Shown here: piece by piece, positions 18,378 through 27,143 of the stretch
How the letters are laid out: every line of letters begins with the position of its first letter
Position numbering within the stretch: position 1 is the stretch's first letter
From: Phocaeicola sp.
Lineage (GTDB): Bacteria; Bacteroidota; Bacteroidia; Bacteroidales; Bacteroidaceae
Length of the DNA stretch: 64,000 bases
Reading direction: 5' to 3'
Assembly: GCA_020026175.1 (NCBI GenBank)
Contig: JAHHQV010000004.1
Coordinates: 1-64,000 of the forward strand
The notes under the pieces: model-generated
Database searches by the model: none
What the model saw: the letters and a program-made list of their open reading frames with translations, nothing else
Told to the model about the DNA's origin: nothing
Program-made: the position numbers and the translations under genes

Positions 18378-19838
18378 TTAAAGATAACGGTTCTTATTTG
18401 GCAAAACGTAGTCTTCTGCATGGTCAAGAACATCCTTCACCTGATTGATTTCGAGGAATGAAGTCTTAGTACCTGCCTTACCACCACTTAGATATGCCAC
18501 CATATCACTTTCAGAAAGTACTCCATCGGCAAGAAGCTTGCGAAGAGCAGTAAAGTAATAATCCTGTCCGTTTGCTTTTTCTGGCATATAGATAGCTTCA
18601 ACTCCATAAGAAAGAGCAAGATGACGCATTGTCTTTTCCTTGTAACAGATGGCCAATACAGGATATTTGCCACGATATGCAGCCAAGCTGCGAGCTGTAA
18701 GTCCGCTGAAACTGTCGGTAATGATAGCACGTATAGGCATCAGAGTAGTAGAACGTACTGCAGATTTAGCAAGGAATCCTGTAACATCTGCATTTTCCGG
18801 TGTAAGACGGATATGGATGTCGTTTTCTTCCATCTTGTCCTTTTCTGCCTGAGCAGCAATCTTAGCCATAGTCTTGACAGCTTCTACAGGGTATTTACCA
18901 TATGCTGTTTCGCCGCTAAGCATCAAGGCATCTGTACGATAATAAATAGCATTAGCAATGTCTGTAACCTCAGCACGTGTAGGGCGAGGATTGTTTATCA
19001 TTGTGTGAAGCATCTGTGTAGCAACGATAACCGGTTTGCGGGCATGGATACACTTCTTGATAAGCTGACGCTGTATTCCAGGGATACGTTCTTGTGCAAC
19101 TTCAATACCAAGGTCACCACGAGCTACCATAACTCCGTCTGCAACTTCAAGTATTTCGTCTATATTGTCAACACCTTCCTGGTTTTCTATCTTTGCAATA
19201 ATCTTTATGTCGCTATTATGAGCATCCAGAATTTCACGGATGTCGAGAACATCCTGACGGTTACGTACAAATGAGTGAGCGATGAAATCAATGTCCTTCT
19301 CTATAGCATAAAGGATATTGTTGCGATCCTTTTCTGTCAAAGAAGGAAGATTGATACGTACTCCTGGTACATTCACACTTTTACGGCTGCCAAGTGTAGC
19401 ATCATTCTGCACTTCACAGAACAATGTAGTCTCATTCTTGTCAACAACAAGAAGAGCCAACTCTCCATCGTCAATAAGAACAGAAGAACCTACCGACAAG
19501 TCTCTGACAAAATTTTTATAACTTACAGCGATGCATCCTTTAGTTGTTTCCTGTTCAGGATTTCCTACAATCTGAACTTTGTCACCAATCTTATAATCAA
19601 TCGGACCTTCAGCGCTGGCTGTTGTACGCACTTCAGGACCTTTTGTATCCATCAAGATAGCAATACGATTTGAGACTTCACGCACATTTGCAATCAATTT
19701 CTCGAAACCTTCGCGGTTTGCATGAGCCGTATTCATACGTACAACATTCATGCCTGCATTAAAAAGGTCTCTGATAAAATCCACTTCACAGCGTAAATCT
19801 GAAATGGAAGCAACGATTTTTGTTTGTTTGAGCATCAT
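18378..19838 (-). CDS. pyk: Pyruvate kinase
   Basis: Last step of glycolysis: phosphoenolpyruvate plus ADP to pyruvate plus ATP. The 486 residues cover the barrel with KTKIVAS-like start (QTKIVASISD), MDTKGPEVRT, AKIENQEGVDNIDEIL with the catalytic Lys/Glu region and VMVARGDLGIEV. A B domain lies at about residues 70-165, and the C domain runs from about residue 345. Either of two adjacent ATGs could serve. It sits between aroQ (36 bases) and the methyltransferase gene (2 bases). Confidence 0.96.
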   Translation of the reverse strand: MMLKQTKIVASISDLRCEVDFIRDLFNAGMNVVRMNTAHANREGFEKLIANVREVSNRIAILMDTKGPEVRTTASAEGPIDYKIGDKVQIVGNPEQETTKGCIAVSYKNFVRDLSVGSSVLIDDGELALLVVDKNETTLFCEVQNDATLGSRKSVNVPGVRINLPSLTEKDRNNILYAIEKDIDFIAHSFVRNRQDVLDIREILDAHNSDIKIIAKIENQEGVDNIDEILEVADGVMVARGDLGIEVAQERIPGIQRQLIKKCIHARKPVIVATQMLHTMINNPRPTRAEVTDIANAIYYRTDALMLSGETAYGKYPVEAVKTMAKIAAQAEKDKMEENDIHIRLTPENADVTGFLAKSAVRSTTLMPIRAIITDSFSGLTARSLAAYRGKYPVLAICYKEKTMRHLALSYGVEAIYMPEKANGQDYYFTALRKLLADGVLSESDMVAYLSGGKAGTKTSFLEINQVKDVLDHAEDYVLPNKNRYL

Positions 19839-19874
19839 AATTAAAATACTAACTAATATGTTATTATATTATTT

Positions 19875-20300
19875 TTACTTTTTAGAATTTAAAATAGCCT
19901 CTACGGCCAATCTATAAGAATCCAATCCAAATCCGCATATAACACCTTTGCACGCACATGATATCATGGACTTGTGTCTGAATTCTTCTCTGGAATGAAC
20001 ATTTGAAATATGCACCTCAATAGTAGGAGTCGTCACAGCCCTTATCGCATCCTGCAACGCTATTGAAGTATGGGTATAGGCACCGGCATTAAGGATTATA
20101 CCATCATATGAAAAACCGGTCTGATGAATTTTGTTTATCATTTCCCCCTCGATATTAGATTGGAAATAATCAAACTCAATATCAGGATAACGGCTCTTTA
20201 ACTGACAGAAATAATCTTCAAATGACACAGCTCCATAAATGGAAGGTTCACGCTTACCCAATAAATTTATATTTGGGCCATTAATTATTTGTATCCGCAT
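19875..20300 (-). CDS. aroQ: Type II 3-dehydroquinate dehydratase
   Basis: Shikimate pathway enzyme, 3-dehydroquinate to 3-dehydroshikimate. The 141-residue protein begins IQIINGPNINLLGKREPSIYG, with the flexible-loop Arg and catalytic Tyr of the type II family. It continues with YDGIILNAGAYTHTSIALQDA and VEVHISN-like EVHISNVHSREEFRHKS carrying the catalytic His. It is the first gene of a five-gene - strand run and faces away from xerD. Confidence 0.96.
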   Translation of the reverse strand: MRIQIINGPNINLLGKREPSIYGAVSFEDYFCQLKSRYPDIEFDYFQSNIEGEMINKIHQTGFSYDGIILNAGAYTHTSIALQDAIRAVTTPTIEVHISNVHSREEFRHKSMISCACKGVICGFGLDSYRLAVEAILNSKK

Positions 20301-20323
20301 CGTTTATTATCTCTAAACTTTTA

Positions 20324-20331
20324 TACCTTTG
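20324..20331 (+). promoter_or_regulatory. Candidate -7 box for xerD
   Basis: TACCTTTG matches TAnnTTTG, 31 bases before the xerD ATG, in the 61-base divergent gap with aroQ. The -33 element is weak (TTTA at 20303-20306). Confidence 0.45.
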
Positions 20332-20344
20332 TGATAATATGGTG

Positions 20345-20352
20345 CAAATATA
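20345..20352 (-). promoter_or_regulatory. Candidate -7 box for the aroQ operon
   Basis: On the - strand the sequence reads TATATTTG, matching TAnnTTTG, about 45 bases before the aroQ start. It is back-to-back with the xerD box, so the two promoters overlap. Confidence 0.5.
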
Positions 20353-20361
20353 CGAAAAAGA

Positions 20362-21282
20362 ATGAATAAATCGGACAAAGACGGACAAATAATAACAAAA
20401 TACAAGCAATATCTCAAGCTGGAAAAATCTTTATCGAAAAATACTATAATGGCTTATATCAGTGATTTGGAAAAGCTCACTTCATATCTTGAAACAGAGG
20501 GGATAGACATTATGGATGTAAATCTGGATATTCTTGAGAATTTTTCTGCAAGTCTGAGGGATATAGGCATACATCCACGCTCACAAGCACGGATTCTTTC
20601 TGGTATAAGGTCGTTTTATCATTTTCTCACCATAGACGATTATATAAGGCAAGACCCTACGGAATTGCTTGAGTCTCCACAAATCGGGAAACATATACCT
20701 GACATATTAAACCTGAAAGAAATAGATGCGCTTATAGGAGCAGTAGACAGAAGCACAAAAGAGGGACAAAGAAATTGCGCCATACTGGAAACTCTTTATA
20801 GCTGCGGGCTGCGTGTGTCAGAGTTATGTAATCTGAAGATTTCGGACCTTTATCTGAACGAAGGATTTATAAAAGTTGACGGAAAAGGGAGCAAGCAAAG
20901 GCTTGTGCCAATTTCGGATAAAGCAATAAACGAAATAAAGAACTACTTTATATACAGGAATGAAGGACTGATCAAATCGGGATATGAGGATTATGTATTC
21001 ATAAGCAGATTCGGCAAAAACATTTCCAGAATAATGGTTTTTCATATAATAAAGGAACTGGCAGAGGCAATAGAACTACAGAAAAACATAAGTCCACACA
21101 CATTCAGACATTCGTTTGCCACGCATCTGCTAGAAGGAGGAGCAAACTTAAGAGCAATACAAAGCATGCTGGGACACGAATGTATAGGAACAACAGAGAT
21201 TTATACACACATAGACAAAAACAAACTTAGAAGTGAAATAATAAACCACCATCCGAGAAACATGAAAAAATATGGCCAATAA
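20362..21282 (+). CDS. xerD: Tyrosine recombinase XerD
   Basis: Site-specific recombinase that resolves chromosome dimers at dif. The 306 residues have a SAM-like N-terminal core-binding domain (about 10-95) and a catalytic domain with Arg in SCGLRVSELCNL, HTFRHSFATHLLEGG (His-x-x-Arg), LGHECIGTTEIYTHI with the second His and the nucleophilic Tyr. Length and context (next to aroQ) are those of the chromosomal XerD and not of a phage or transposon integrase. Confidence 0.93.
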   Translation: MNKSDKDGQIITKYKQYLKLEKSLSKNTIMAYISDLEKLTSYLETEGIDIMDVNLDILENFSASLRDIGIHPRSQARILSGIRSFYHFLTIDDYIRQDPTELLESPQIGKHIPDILNLKEIDALIGAVDRSTKEGQRNCAILETLYSCGLRVSELCNLKISDLYLNEGFIKVDGKGSKQRLVPISDKAINEIKNYFIYRNEGLIKSGYEDYVFISRFGKNISRIMVFHIIKELAEAIELQKNISPHTFRHSFATHLLEGGANLRAIQSMLGHECIGTTEIYTHIDKNKLRSEIINHHPRNMKKYGQ

Positions 21283-21479
21283 TCATGAATCAATACCATA
21301 TACAACGCTCATAAGCAAAAAGACTCTCATATTGCTTTCATCGCAAAAAAGTACAGAATATATTACAAAAGTAACCACAATCTCCCCAAAAAACAGACTA
21401 AATGATATTCTATATACAATTTTAATACAAATACACGCAAAAAAAAGAGCTCAAAATGAGTATCCGTATATTTTTTTTG

Positions 21480-21487
21480 TATCTTTG
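21480..21487 (+). promoter_or_regulatory. Candidate -7 box for the TPR lipoprotein gene
   Basis: TATCTTTG matches TAnnTTTG, 54 bases before the ATG at 21542, after a T8 run. No -33 TTG is seen. The rest of the 259-base gap after xerD holds no recognisable element. Confidence 0.5.
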
Positions 21488-21541
21488 TCACAACATATTT
21501 GCAAAATTATCAAACTATTATAAAACCTAATTTTAAGAATC

Positions 21542-23215
21542 ATGATTAAGAAGTTGTATTTGCCTCTAGTGGCATTGTTAGTTCTTGCTTTCTCTTCATG
21601 TGGCAAGATGGGAGAATTGTCTCCAGAATACTTCACAACAAACCCTGAAGTATTAGAAGCTATCGGTGGTAAAGTTCCTGTTACAATCACAGGTAAATTT
21701 CCAGAAAAGTATTTTAAGAAAAATGCAACAGTAGAAGTTACTCCAGTCTTGAGATGGGAAGGCGGCGAAGCAAAAGGTCAGCCGGCATCATTCCAGGGAG
21801 AAAAAGTTCAAGGTAACGACCAGGCTATTTCTTACAAGGCAGGCGGTACTTATACAATGAAAGCTTCTTTCGACTATGTTCCAGAAATGGCTAAATCTGA
21901 ACTTTATCTTGATTTCAAGATTAAAAAAGGTAAAAAAACATACACTATACCATCTGTAAAAATTGCTGACGGTGTTATCGCTACTTCAGAACTTCCAACT
22001 GTCTCTTCAGCAAACGCCGCTTATGGTGCTGACGCTTTCGAACGTATCATCAAACAGGCTAAAGAAGCTCAGATTATGTTCTTGATCCAGCAGGCCAACC
22101 TTCGTTCTAGCGAACTGAAGGCTGAAGGAATGAAAGACTTCCACAAACAGGTTGCTATCGTTGCTGGTGATGCAAAGAACTACAAACTTAACAAAATCGA
22201 AGTTTCTGCTTACGCTTCTCCAGACGGTGGTCTAGAATTGAACGAAGGATTGGCTGAAAGACGTCAGGAAAACACTGCAAAATACATGAACCAGCAGTTG
22301 AAGAAAGGTAAGATTGAAACTAACGTAGATACTAAATATACTGCTCAGGACTGGGAAGGTTTCCAGGAATTGGTTTCTAAATCAAACATACAGGACAAAG
22401 ATCTTATCTTGAGAGTTCTTTCTATGTATCAGGATCCAGAACAGCGCGAAACAGAAATCAAAAACATCTCTTCTGTTTACAAAACTTTGGCTGACGAAAT
22501 CCTTCCTCAGTTGCGTCGTGCTAGATTGACTGCAAACTATGACGTAATAGGACGTAGCGACGAAGAACTTAATGCTGCTTTCGATAGCGATGCTTCTGTT
22601 TTGAACGTAGAAGAATTGCTTTATACAGCTACTTTGACAAACGACAACGCCCGCAAAGAAGCTATCTACAAGAAAACTATCGAAATGTATCCTAACGACT
22701 ACCGTGCATACAACAACCTTGGTATGATGGCTTATGCTACTGATAAGGCTAAAGCTACTGAATACTTCAAACAGGCTGCAAGCAAAAATGCAAACGCTCC
22801 TGAAGTCAACACTAACCTTGGTTTGATTGAACTTAACAACGGCAACGTAGCTAACGCTGAAACTTATCTTGCTAAGTCTACAGGTGCAAACACTGCTGAC
22901 GAAGCTCTTGGTAACTTGTATATCAAACAGGGTGAATATGACAAGGCTGTAGCTGCATTCGGTGATACTAAATCAAACTCTGCTGCTTTGGCTCAGATTC
23001 TTGCAAAAGACTACAACAAAGCTAAATCAACTCTTACTGCTGTTAAGAACGCTGATGTTTACACTGACTATTTGATGGCTATCGTTGGTGCTAGAACTAA
23101 CAATGCTGACTTGGTTAAGACAAGCATGGCTAAAGTTGCACAGAAAGATGCTACTCTTGCTGCAAAAGCTGCAAACGACCGTGAATTTGCAAAGTATGCA
23201 AATGAAATCAAATAA
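21542..23215 (+). CDS. TPR lipoprotein with partial OmpA-like region
   Basis: Outer-membrane lipoprotein of 557 residues with signal MIKKLYLPLVALLVLAFSSC. A beta-rich N-terminal part (about 20-150) is followed by KLNKIEVSAYASPDGGLELN and GLAERRQENTAKYM, the core signature of OmpA-type peptidoglycan-binding domains. A TPR array runs from about residue 355 (YPNDYRAYNNLGMMAYATD, EVNTNLGLIELNNGNVANA, GNLYIKQGEYDKAVAAFGD). Codon use is strikingly uniform (GCT, AAC, CTT/TTG), as in abundantly made proteins. It probably links the envelope layers; exact function is unknown to me. A strong terminator follows. Confidence 0.8.
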   Translation: MIKKLYLPLVALLVLAFSSCGKMGELSPEYFTTNPEVLEAIGGKVPVTITGKFPEKYFKKNATVEVTPVLRWEGGEAKGQPASFQGEKVQGNDQAISYKAGGTYTMKASFDYVPEMAKSELYLDFKIKKGKKTYTIPSVKIADGVIATSELPTVSSANAAYGADAFERIIKQAKEAQIMFLIQQANLRSSELKAEGMKDFHKQVAIVAGDAKNYKLNKIEVSAYASPDGGLELNEGLAERRQENTAKYMNQQLKKGKIETNVDTKYTAQDWEGFQELVSKSNIQDKDLILRVLSMYQDPEQRETEIKNISSVYKTLADEILPQLRRARLTANYDVIGRSDEELNAAFDSDASVLNVEELLYTATLTNDNARKEAIYKKTIEMYPNDYRAYNNLGMMAYATDKAKATEYFKQAASKNANAPEVNTNLGLIELNNGNVANAETYLAKSTGANTADEALGNLYIKQGEYDKAVAAFGDTKSNSAALAQILAKDYNKAKSTLTAVKNADVYTDYLMAIVGARTNNADLVKTSMAKVAQKDATLAAKAANDREFAKYANEIK

Positions 23216-23243
23216 GATTTAGTCAACAAACTAATCATATTAT

Positions 23244-23276
23244 AGAGGGTTGGAAAATTCCAGCCCTCTTTTTTTG
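23244..23276 (+). terminator. Intrinsic terminator after the TPR lipoprotein
   Basis: AGAGGGTTGGA (23244-23254) pairs with TCCAGCCCTCT (23259-23269), one G-T wobble, then a run of T. Confidence 0.9.
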
Positions 23277-23336
23277 TATCTAAAACAAGGCTATTACATC
23301 TTTTTTATGTATTTTCGCAAAAACAATATATCATTT

Positions 23337-24350
23337 ATGAAGGGATTAGTCAAGTTAATATCAGTATGTTTACTTATAAGTATAGTTTCCTGTAAAGGGA
23401 ATAATGAATTTACATTATCAGGAGAATTGAATAACAAAAAAGAAAAAAGTATATATGCCATATACGATGACCCTATAGCAAAAGTTGATACTATATCAGT
23501 AATAGATGGAGAGTTTGAATATAAATTCAATCCTGACACTATTACTATATTACGTCTTATCAACGATTCGGGTATAGTTGTACCAATATTTGCAGACAAA
23601 GGATGGGAAGTAAAATTCAAAGGGAGCTTTGCTAATCCTAACATTACAGGAAATGGTCCGAACAATGATATGCAGAAATTCAGAAATACAATAAAAAACA
23701 TAAGCGATTCTGTTTCTTTGCATAATACTATAAAGACATTTATCATGGGAAACAGACAATCTTATGCTTCCGCATATATAATAAATGATTTTTTCATACA
23801 ACATGACAATCCCGAAATAGAAGAAATAGAAGCCTTGACAACTCAGCTAGACGGACATGTGAAGGACTGTAGAATTATTGATGTAATACAAAGAAGCATA
23901 TCTGAAAACAAGAACAAGACCAAATCAGAATATATCAATTACTTTTCAAGCAAGGACAGAAATGGTAAATATGTTTCGTGGTCTAGTAAAAATGAATGTT
24001 ATACATTAGTAAACTTTTGGGCTTCATGGAATGAAAACAGCAAAAGACTTAGAGACAGCCTATACAAACAAACGAAACTTCTTCCAAAAGACAAATTCAG
24101 AGTCCTGAACATATCACTTGATTTCGACAAAAAAGAATGGAACAAATTGTGCAAAAAAGAAAATGAACAATGGATTGAGACTTGTGACTTTAAAGGATGG
24201 AAAAATCAAGTTGTGGAACAAATGAAAATAGCAGATATACCATATAATATCCTTGTAACAAACAATCGTAAAATAATAGGAATATCTTTATTTGGCGATG
24301 AACTTATAGATAAACTAAAAACACTTGTAGAAAAAGACAAGGACAAATAA
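23337..24350 (+). CDS. DUF4369/thioredoxin-fold lipoprotein lacking the CxxC active site
   Basis: Lipoprotein of 338 residues starting MKGLVKLISVCLLISIVSCK, lipobox IVSC. An in-frame ATG at 23250 lies inside the preceding terminator and is rejected. The N-terminal half matches the DUF4369 pattern (FTLSGELNNKKEKSIYAIYD, DTISVIDGEFEYKF, FADKGWEVKFKG). The C-terminal half is a TlpA/AhpC-like thioredoxin fold: YTLVNFWASWNENSKRLRDS, then FRVLNISLDFDKKEW and the cis-Pro segment IADIPYNILV. Where relatives have WC-x-x-C it has WNENS, so it cannot do thiol-disulfide exchange through that site. Probably a binding or scaffold derivative. Confidence 0.78.
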   Translation: MKGLVKLISVCLLISIVSCKGNNEFTLSGELNNKKEKSIYAIYDDPIAKVDTISVIDGEFEYKFNPDTITILRLINDSGIVVPIFADKGWEVKFKGSFANPNITGNGPNNDMQKFRNTIKNISDSVSLHNTIKTFIMGNRQSYASAYIINDFFIQHDNPEIEEIEALTTQLDGHVKDCRIIDVIQRSISENKNKTKSEYINYFSSKDRNGKYVSWSSKNECYTLVNFWASWNENSKRLRDSLYKQTKLLPKDKFRVLNISLDFDKKEWNKLCKKENEQWIETCDFKGWKNQVVEQMKIADIPYNILVTNNRKIIGISLFGDELIDKLKTLVEKDKDK

Positions 24351-24403
24351 GATTTAGAAAGCACAATATGACCTTTTAACTAATCAATAAAAAAACCAAA
24401 TAA

Positions 24404-25942
24404 ATGCTAGTAAAACTTTTTGGAGCAGCAGTACAGGGTATTGATGCCACCATCGTCACTATAGAAGTAAACAGTTCAAGAGGAATAAAGTTTTTTCTTG
24501 TAGGGCTACCAGACTCTGCTGTAAAAGAAAGCCATGAGAGAATTATGTCAGCACTTCAGGTAAATGGATATAAGATTCCTACATCACAAATTGTAGTGAA
24601 TATGGCTCCTGCCGACATAAGGAAAGAAGGTTCATCCTATGACTTGCCTTTGGCTATAGGAGTTATGGCTGCAACAGGGCTCGTCTCGCCTGAAAAACTT
24701 AACAAATACATGATCATAGGTGAACTTAGTCTGGATGGCAGTCTGCAACCAATAAAGGGAGCATTACCTATAGCCATTGCAGCACGTGCCCAAGGGTTTG
24801 AAGGACTAATACTTCCAAGACAAAATGCCAAAGAAGCTGCCGTAGTAAACAATCTGAAAGCATATGGTGCAGATAATCTGACAGAAGTCGTTGATTTCTT
24901 TAATGACAAAGCATCACTTACGCCAACTATAGTAAACACACGCGAAGAGTTTTACAAGAATCAATGTGAATTTAAGTTTGACTTTGAAGATGTAAAAGGT
25001 CAGGAAAATGTAAAAAGAGCACTCGAAGTTGCTGCTGCCGGAGGACACAACATCATAATGATAGGAGCTCCAGGAAGTGGAAAATCAATGATGGCAAAAC
25101 GTCTGCCAGGAATCCTGCCTCCACTTTCATTATCAGAAAGCCTTGAAACAACAAAGATACACTCAGTAGCAGGAAAGTTGGGTAAAGACATATCATTAAT
25201 ACCAACACGACCTTTCAGAAGTCCACACCATACTATCTCACAAATTGCAATGGTAGGAGGAGGAGCAAATCCACAACCTGGAGAAATCAGTCTAGCACAT
25301 AATGGAGTACTTTTCCTTGATGAACTGCCGGAATTCAACAGAAATGTGTTAGAAGTACTAAGACAACCATTAGAAGACCGCCACATAACTATTTCAAGAG
25401 CCAAATACTCACTAGACTATCCTGCCGGATTCATGCTTGTGGCTTCTATGAATCCATGTCCTTGCGGCTATTACAATCATCCCACACGTAATTGCGTATG
25501 TTCTCCAGGACAGGTTCAACGTTATCTGAACAGAATTTCAGGTCCTCTTCTGGACAGAATAGATATACAGATAGAAATAGTGCCTGTTCCATTCGAAAAA
25601 ATCTCAGAACCCTCAAAAGGCGAAAGTAGTGCATCCATAAGAGAAAGGGTAATTAAAGCACGAAAGATACAGGAAAAAAGATTCTTGAATGAAAAAGGAA
25701 TATATTGTAACGCACAAATGAGTAGCAGGCTGCTGCACATTTATGCACAGCCAGATGATAAAGGACTTATACTATTGAAGAATGCCATGTCGAGACTGAA
25801 TCTATCAGCCAGGGCTTACGACAGAATATTAAAAGTATCAAGAACAATAGCCGACCTTGAAGGAAGTGAAAATATTCAGGCATCACACATAGCAGAAGCT
25901 ATAAGCTATAGAAACCTTGACAGAGAGAATTGGGCAGGATAG
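24404..25942 (+). CDS. comM: ComM-like AAA+ ATPase (Mg chelatase-related, YifB family)
   Basis: AAA+ helicase family that in naturally transformable bacteria promotes branch migration during DNA integration. The 512 residues have the YifB N-terminal domain (VEVNSSRGIKFFLVGLPDSA; about 10-170), Walker A GAPGSGKSMMAK (about 222-233), Walker B GVLFLDELPEF, sensor region SMNPCPCGYYNHP with a Cys-rich loop, and a C-terminal Mg-chelatase domain (LSARAYDRILKVSRTIADLEG). It is 53 bases downstream of the thioredoxin-like gene and converges with the CDF gene. Confidence 0.92.
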   Translation: MLVKLFGAAVQGIDATIVTIEVNSSRGIKFFLVGLPDSAVKESHERIMSALQVNGYKIPTSQIVVNMAPADIRKEGSSYDLPLAIGVMAATGLVSPEKLNKYMIIGELSLDGSLQPIKGALPIAIAARAQGFEGLILPRQNAKEAAVVNNLKAYGADNLTEVVDFFNDKASLTPTIVNTREEFYKNQCEFKFDFEDVKGQENVKRALEVAAAGGHNIIMIGAPGSGKSMMAKRLPGILPPLSLSESLETTKIHSVAGKLGKDISLIPTRPFRSPHHTISQIAMVGGGANPQPGEISLAHNGVLFLDELPEFNRNVLEVLRQPLEDRHITISRAKYSLDYPAGFMLVASMNPCPCGYYNHPTRNCVCSPGQVQRYLNRISGPLLDRIDIQIEIVPVPFEKISEPSKGESSASIRERVIKARKIQEKRFLNEKGIYCNAQMSSRLLHIYAQPDDKGLILLKNAMSRLNLSARAYDRILKVSRTIADLEGSENIQASHIAEAISYRNLDRENWAG

Positions 25943-25954
25943 TATTTATCCTGC
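25934..25954. terminator. Short shared hairpin between comM and the CDF gene
   Basis: GCAGGATA (25934-25941) pairs with TATCCTGC (25947-25954), overlapping both stop codons. T residues follow on the + side. A small bidirectional terminator is plausible. Confidence 0.5.
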
Positions 25955-26961
25955 TATTTTCTACATCCTGCATCAAATTCCATCTCACTCAATGTAAATT
26001 CGGAAAGATTTATTTTCTCAGGAGAAATCAAAGGAGATTTTCGATGAATACAATCGTTGAAAATACATTTATTACACTTAGGATGTTCAAAAACATTACA
26101 TGGATCTAGATGAACTGTAACCTGGACCTTATTCTCATACTTTTTTTCAAGAATATCTTTCAACTCAGAACCTAGCACATGACCTTCGGAAATATTGTAA
26201 TACCAAGGAACTGTCAAGTCGCAATCTATATATATACAATTACCAGACTTTATAACCTTTGTATTATGGATATCAACCCACTCGGGCTGCCTGTTCTCAT
26301 TCAAGACATCAACAAGTTCTTCAAGTAAATTTTCATCTGCCGTATCAAGAAGTCCAGCTATTGTCTTCCTTAAAATAGAAACTCCGGTTGTTATTATTAT
26401 AAGGCCAAATACCAATGCCAAAGTGCTGTCTATCCATACCAAACCAGTGAAATACAATATCAACAATCCCAACACAAGACCTATAGTAGAATATGTATCA
26501 GACTGAAGATGCCTTCCTCCAGCAACCAATGCCATAGAGCCAAATTTACGGCCTGTTCTTATACTATAATATCCCATAATATAATTCAACAATCCAGATA
26601 CAGCTACTATAATTATACCTATATCGAGCTTTTCAACTTCTGTAGGCACCAGAAAACGCATTATGGCTTCATATATAATCATCGCACCTGCGCACGATAT
26701 CAGTATACCTTCAACTGAAGCTGATATGAGCTCTATTTTACCATGACCATATGGATGTTGCCTGTCATGTGGTTTGGCTCCCCATTTCATACAATATAAG
26801 CTTATCAAACCTGCAACTACATTGACTATACTTTCCATGGCATCAGTCAGTACACCTACCGAATTTGTAACAAAATAAGCTATAAATTTTCCTATCAATA
26901 TTATGGCAGATATTATCACTATCCTCTTCTGTACTTTTAATTTTATAATCTCTTCTCCCAT
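25954..26961 (-). CDS. Cation diffusion facilitator (CDF) metal transporter with Cys-rich tail
   Basis: Inner-membrane proton-coupled exporter of divalent metals (Zn, Fe, Mn or Co). The start at 26961 (MGEEIIKLKVQKR) is preferred; an ATG at 27000 adds 13 unlikely residues. Six membrane spans occupy about residues 10-210, with the metal-site segments SVGVLTDAMESIVN and DRQHPYGHGKIE in the first half and ALVAGGRHLQSDTYS in the fifth helix. The cytoplasmic domain follows (WVDIHNTKVIKSGNCIYIDC). Unusually the C-terminus carries CNVFEHPKCNKCIFNDCIH, a C-x8-C-x2-C-x4-C cluster that could bind metal or an Fe-S cluster. Confidence 0.88.
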   Translation of the reverse strand: MGEEIIKLKVQKRIVIISAIILIGKFIAYFVTNSVGVLTDAMESIVNVVAGLISLYCMKWGAKPHDRQHPYGHGKIELISASVEGILISCAGAMIIYEAIMRFLVPTEVEKLDIGIIIVAVSGLLNYIMGYYSIRTGRKFGSMALVAGGRHLQSDTYSTIGLVLGLLILYFTGLVWIDSTLALVFGLIIITTGVSILRKTIAGLLDTADENLLEELVDVLNENRQPEWVDIHNTKVIKSGNCIYIDCDLTVPWYYNISEGHVLGSELKDILEKKYENKVQVTVHLDPCNVFEHPKCNKCIFNDCIHRKSPLISPEKINLSEFTLSEMEFDAGCRK

Positions 26962-27078
26962 CTTTTCTCTAAAAATTGGTGTTTTAATACAAAAATACAA
27001 TAATAATAGTTTAATAGGATAAAAGTATCAATATTTTAATTCGTTTTAATATAATTGAAACACATACAATTATAATCT

Positions 27079-27110
27079 TTTGTTTCTTAATGACAAAAAC
27101 ATTATTTTTG
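27079..27110 (+). promoter_or_regulatory. Promoter of the GH2 beta-galactosidase gene
   Basis: TTTG at 27079-27082 and TATTTTTG at 27103-27110 are separated by 20 bases, matching the Bacteroidetes consensus. This places the start of transcription downstream of an apparent ATG at 27090 and supports ATG 27144 as the true start. Confidence 0.65.
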
Positions 27111-27143
27111 CTCAAATTTAAAAAAACACATATCTTTAATACA

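Noticed and set aside
18621..19274. 217-codon open frame on the + strand
   Set aside because: Antisense to pyruvate kinase, Cys/Ser/Phe-rich shadow.
20362..21282. xerD as the integrase of a mobile element
   Set aside because: It sits in a conserved housekeeping setting beside aroQ, has the length of chromosomal XerD, and there are no attachment repeats nearby.
21272..21523. 83-codon open frame overlapping the 3' end of xerD
   Set aside because: Runs through the promoter box of the next gene, no similarity, AT-driven composition.
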